Of a stretch of 42,978 nucleotides of DNA, positions 41,147 through 42,978 are shown piece by piece. Under the pieces are notes generated by a model, which worked only from the letters and a program-made list of their open reading frames with translations, did no database searches and was not told the origin of the DNA. The position numbers were made by a program, and so were the translations under genes. Numbering within the stretch: the stretch's first letter is position 1; every line of letters starts with the position of its first letter. This DNA is from UBA4660 sp034408895 (GTDB lineage Bacteria; Bacteroidota; Bacteroidia; Flavobacteriales_D; Sanyastnellaceae), in the NCBI GenBank assembly GCA_034408895.1, contig JAWXCI010000029.1:1-42978 (forward strand), read 5' to 3'.

Positions 41147-42978
41147 TTATTTACTCACTACCAATTGTTGTTGCGACACTGTAGTTGAAGTAGTAATTTC
41201 TACTGAATAATTTCCATTGGCAAGGAATTCCGCATGGATGGTTTCCCTGCTCCGCTGTGGCACGTTCAATTCTTTGCTGAAAACAATGCGACCGGCTGAG
41301 TCATAAATTTTCATGGCCAGTTTGCTGTCGTTGCTCACATTGATGAATTCGAACACTCCGTCATTCGGATTAGGAAACAGGATGAAGTTTTCGCCTTCCG
41401 CCAATTCTGCAATGCCCAGCGGACAGCCTGATCCGGTGGCAATAAGCAAGACATTAAGTGCCCCACCATCGCACACACCATAAGGATCATCGTTGGGCGA
41501 ACCAGCTATATCACCACAATCATAACCCCACGCAGCGCAGTTGAAGTTTACATTGCTTCCGGTACCTATATCGGGATTGCCATCACCAAGTTGAGCCATG
41601 GTTGCTGTTGAATAATCATACGTGTTGAAATCGCAATCACATATTTCATCATACTCGCATGAGCCATCATCCTCGGTAGCATCAGGATCGTAGTTGGTGG
41701 CTAGTTCATCCATGCATCCGTAGCAGGAGAAGTCGCAATTGCCATCATCGCACAATGCATCGGCATCGTAATTACATGCGGTGGGATCAGTGCAACCGTC
41801 TGGCAGAATACATGAGCCGTCATCGCAAAGCGCATCGGTATCATAATTACACGCGGTATCATCGGTGCAACCGTCTGGCAGTTGGCACGAGCCATCATCG
41901 CATTGTGCGTTCGGGTTGTAGTTGCAAGCCTCAGGATCAGTGCAGCCATTCTGGCCGCCCAGGCAGTATGCACAATTGGCATCTGTAGCGGCTTCATCGG
42001 CACATATACTGTCCCATACTGTGCTACAGCAGAGCGGGTCGTAGGAGCAAACCGACATTGCACAAGCACCGGTTAGGTCCGCATAACCAAGTTGGTCGCA
42101 TGCTTCGAGCACCAGCCCGAAAGTACAGGAGCCATCATCGCAAAGTGCTGCTTCATCATAGTTGCAGGCAAATGGATCGGTACAACCATCAGGCAGTATG
42201 CAGGAGTTGTCGTCACAACCGGCAAACGCATCATAATTGCAGGCCTCTTCATTGATGCAACCGGGGTAAGTGCACGAGCCATCATCACAAAGTGCATCAG
42301 CATCATAATTACAGGCTAACGGGTCGGAACAACCATCGGGCATCAGGCACAGACCGTTATCACATCCGGCCATCATCTCGTAGTTGCAAGCTGTTGGATC
42401 CGTACAACCGGGATAAGTGCAGGTGCCATTCATACATGTTCCAGCCGAGAAGTTGCAGGCCTGTGGATCATTACAGGCGACAGCAAAATCACAAGTTCCG
42501 TTCATGCAAGCCCCCATGGTGAAGTTGCAGGCCAGTGGATTATTGCAGGCTACAGGATAGTTGCAAGTTCCATTCATGCATGCACCAGCGGTGAAGTTGC
42601 AAGCCAATGGATCATTACAAGTAACAGGATAGTTGCAAGTTCCATTCATGCATGATCCAGCGGTGAAGTTGCAGGCGAGCGGATCATTACAAGCAACAGG
42701 ATAGTTACAAGTTCCATTCATGCATGCACCAGCGGTGAAGTTGCAAGCCAGTGGATCATTACAAGCAACAGGATAGTTACATGTTCCATTCATGCAAGCA
42801 CCAGCGGTGAAATTGCAAGCCAGCGGATCATTACAAGCAACAGGATAGTTACAAGTTCCATTCATGCATGCACCAGCGATGAAGTTGCAAGCCAATGGAT
42901 CATTACAAGCAACAGGATAGTTACATGTTCCATTCATGCAAGCACCAGCGGTGAAGTTGCAAGCCAATGGATCATTAC
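41147..42978 (-). CDS. Cys-rich repeat protein with type A sorting signal (N-terminus beyond window)
   Basis: The frame is open to the right edge, so the start and signal peptide are not visible; at least 610 residues remain. From the edge inward there are about eight 24-residue units of the type ACNDPLACNFTAGACMNGTC, NYPV, then about a dozen looser GCTDP.ACNYD..A.CDDGSC units. A domain with the pattern CDQLGYADLTGACAMSVC ... CCSTVWDSICADEA interrupts them (41960-42110). Near the end is one LNR-like module A (CDCDFNTYDYSTATMAQLGD ... NFNCAAWGYDCGDI, 41425-41645), then the tail FILFPNPNDGVFEFINVSN ... GNYSVEITTSTTV. The even cysteine pattern suggests an extended disulfide-tied rod exposed at the surface. 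Function unknown. Confidence 0.88.
   Translation of the reverse strand, partial: NDPLACNFTAGACMNGTCNYPVACNDPLACNFIAGACMNGTCNYPVACNDPLACNFTAGACMNGTCNYPVACNDPLACNFTAGACMNGTCNYPVACNDPLACNFTAGSCMNGTCNYPVTCNDPLACNFTAGACMNGTCNYPVACNNPLACNFTMGACMNGTCDFAVACNDPQACNFSAGTCMNGTCTYPGCTDPTACNYEMMAGCDNGLCLMPDGCSDPLACNYDADALCDDGSCTYPGCINEEACNYDAFAGCDDNSCILPDGCTDPFACNYDEAALCDDGSCTFGLVLEACDQLGYADLTGACAMSVCSYDPLCCSTVWDSICADEAATDANCAYCLGGQNGCTDPEACNYNPNAQCDDGSCQLPDGCTDDTACNYDTDALCDDGSCILPDGCTDPTACNYDADALCDDGNCDFSCYGCMDELATNYDPDATEDDGSCEYDEICDCDFNTYDYSTATMAQLGDGNPDIGTGSNVNFNCAAWGYDCGDIAGSPNDDPYGVCDGGALNVLLIATGSGCPLGIAELAEGENFILFPNPNDGVFEFINVSNDSKLAMKIYDSAGRIVFSKELNVPQRSRETIHAEFLANGNYSVEITTSTTVSQQQLVVSK
42420..42978 (-). 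repeat. 72-bp tandem repeat array (24-residue units)
   Basis: Near-identical 72-base units follow each other without gaps, each encoding ACNDPLACNFTAGACMNGTC plus NYPV; the phase is visible from GTTGCAAGCC recurring every 72 bases. About seven copies are complete in the window and the array continues beyond the edge. Copies near the edge differ by one to three bases. The innermost two (about 42420-42560) have diverged (NFTMGACMNGTCDFAV, NFSAGTCMNGTCTYPG). There are no spacers, so this is not a CRISPR array. Confidence 0.92.

Noticed and set aside
42420..42978. Regular direct repeats resembling a CRISPR array
   Set aside because: The 72-base units abut each other with no unique spacers and stay in one open reading frame with few changes, so they are coding repeats.

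Overview
The window looks like chromosomal DNA of a Bacteroidota bacterium, most likely of the Flavobacteriales or a related order. Five or six large secreted proteins are typical of the phylum: they have Sec signal peptides and C-terminal type IX secretion signals (type A 'YPNP...' tails at 13538, 20660, 40015 and 41147, and a type B CHU_C tail at 33365). Two SusC-like TonB-dependent receptors with an N-terminal CarboxypepD_reg-like domain, an HU-CCDC81/SPOR protein, and an IPExxxVDY-type gene directly upstream of pyruvate kinase also fit. I see no rRNA, tRNA, CRISPR, prophage or intact insertion sequence.

Layout, left to right. 1-1680: two minus-strand secreted proteins, one cut by the window edge, one a beta-helix. 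1681-2413: a decayed LuxR-type HTH fragment beside a cluster of short palindromic repeats. 2414-4872: an AT-rich minus-strand block with a bestrophin-beta carbonic anhydrase operon, a C-terminally truncated pirin and an NTF2-like gene remnant. 4875-13407: housekeeping genes, namely an oligopeptidase B lipoprotein, a HAD phosphatase, an HU/SPOR protein, KdsB, a TonB receptor and DprA. 13538-17710: a 1390-residue secreted mosaic protein. 17903-20482: polysaccharide deacetylase, the IPExxxVDY protein and pyruvate kinase. 20660-22804: another type A cargo protein. 23131-25497: a DUF3299-like protein, an FtsX-like permease with a His-rich loop and an ABC ATPase, resembling the zinc-linked Zrg system. 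25625-28676: a DUF4258 protein, proline dehydrogenase and an M20 dipeptidase. 28715-33315: a metal-associated segment with a decayed His-rich barrel protein, a TonB receptor, a sigma-54 activator pseudogene and a Fur/Zur-family regulator. 33365-42978: a 2121-residue type B adhesin-like protein, then two Cys-rich type A cargo proteins, the last entering a 72-bp tandem repeat array that runs off the window.

How the genes work together. Two themes stand out. First, metal handling: the ABC cluster with its His-rich loop, the TonB receptor, the His-rich barrel remnant and the Fur-family regulator lie within 10 kb and could form one zinc or related metal uptake regulon (inference). Second, a family of modular type IX cargo proteins shares a small set of building blocks. 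One of these, present six times in three proteins, matches the spacing of a Lin-12/Notch repeat (LNR) calcium-binding motif with relocated cysteines. This is the most unusual signal in the window. The bestrophin-carbonic anhydrase pair is a third unit worth attention as a possible bicarbonate channel plus CO2 hydration pair.
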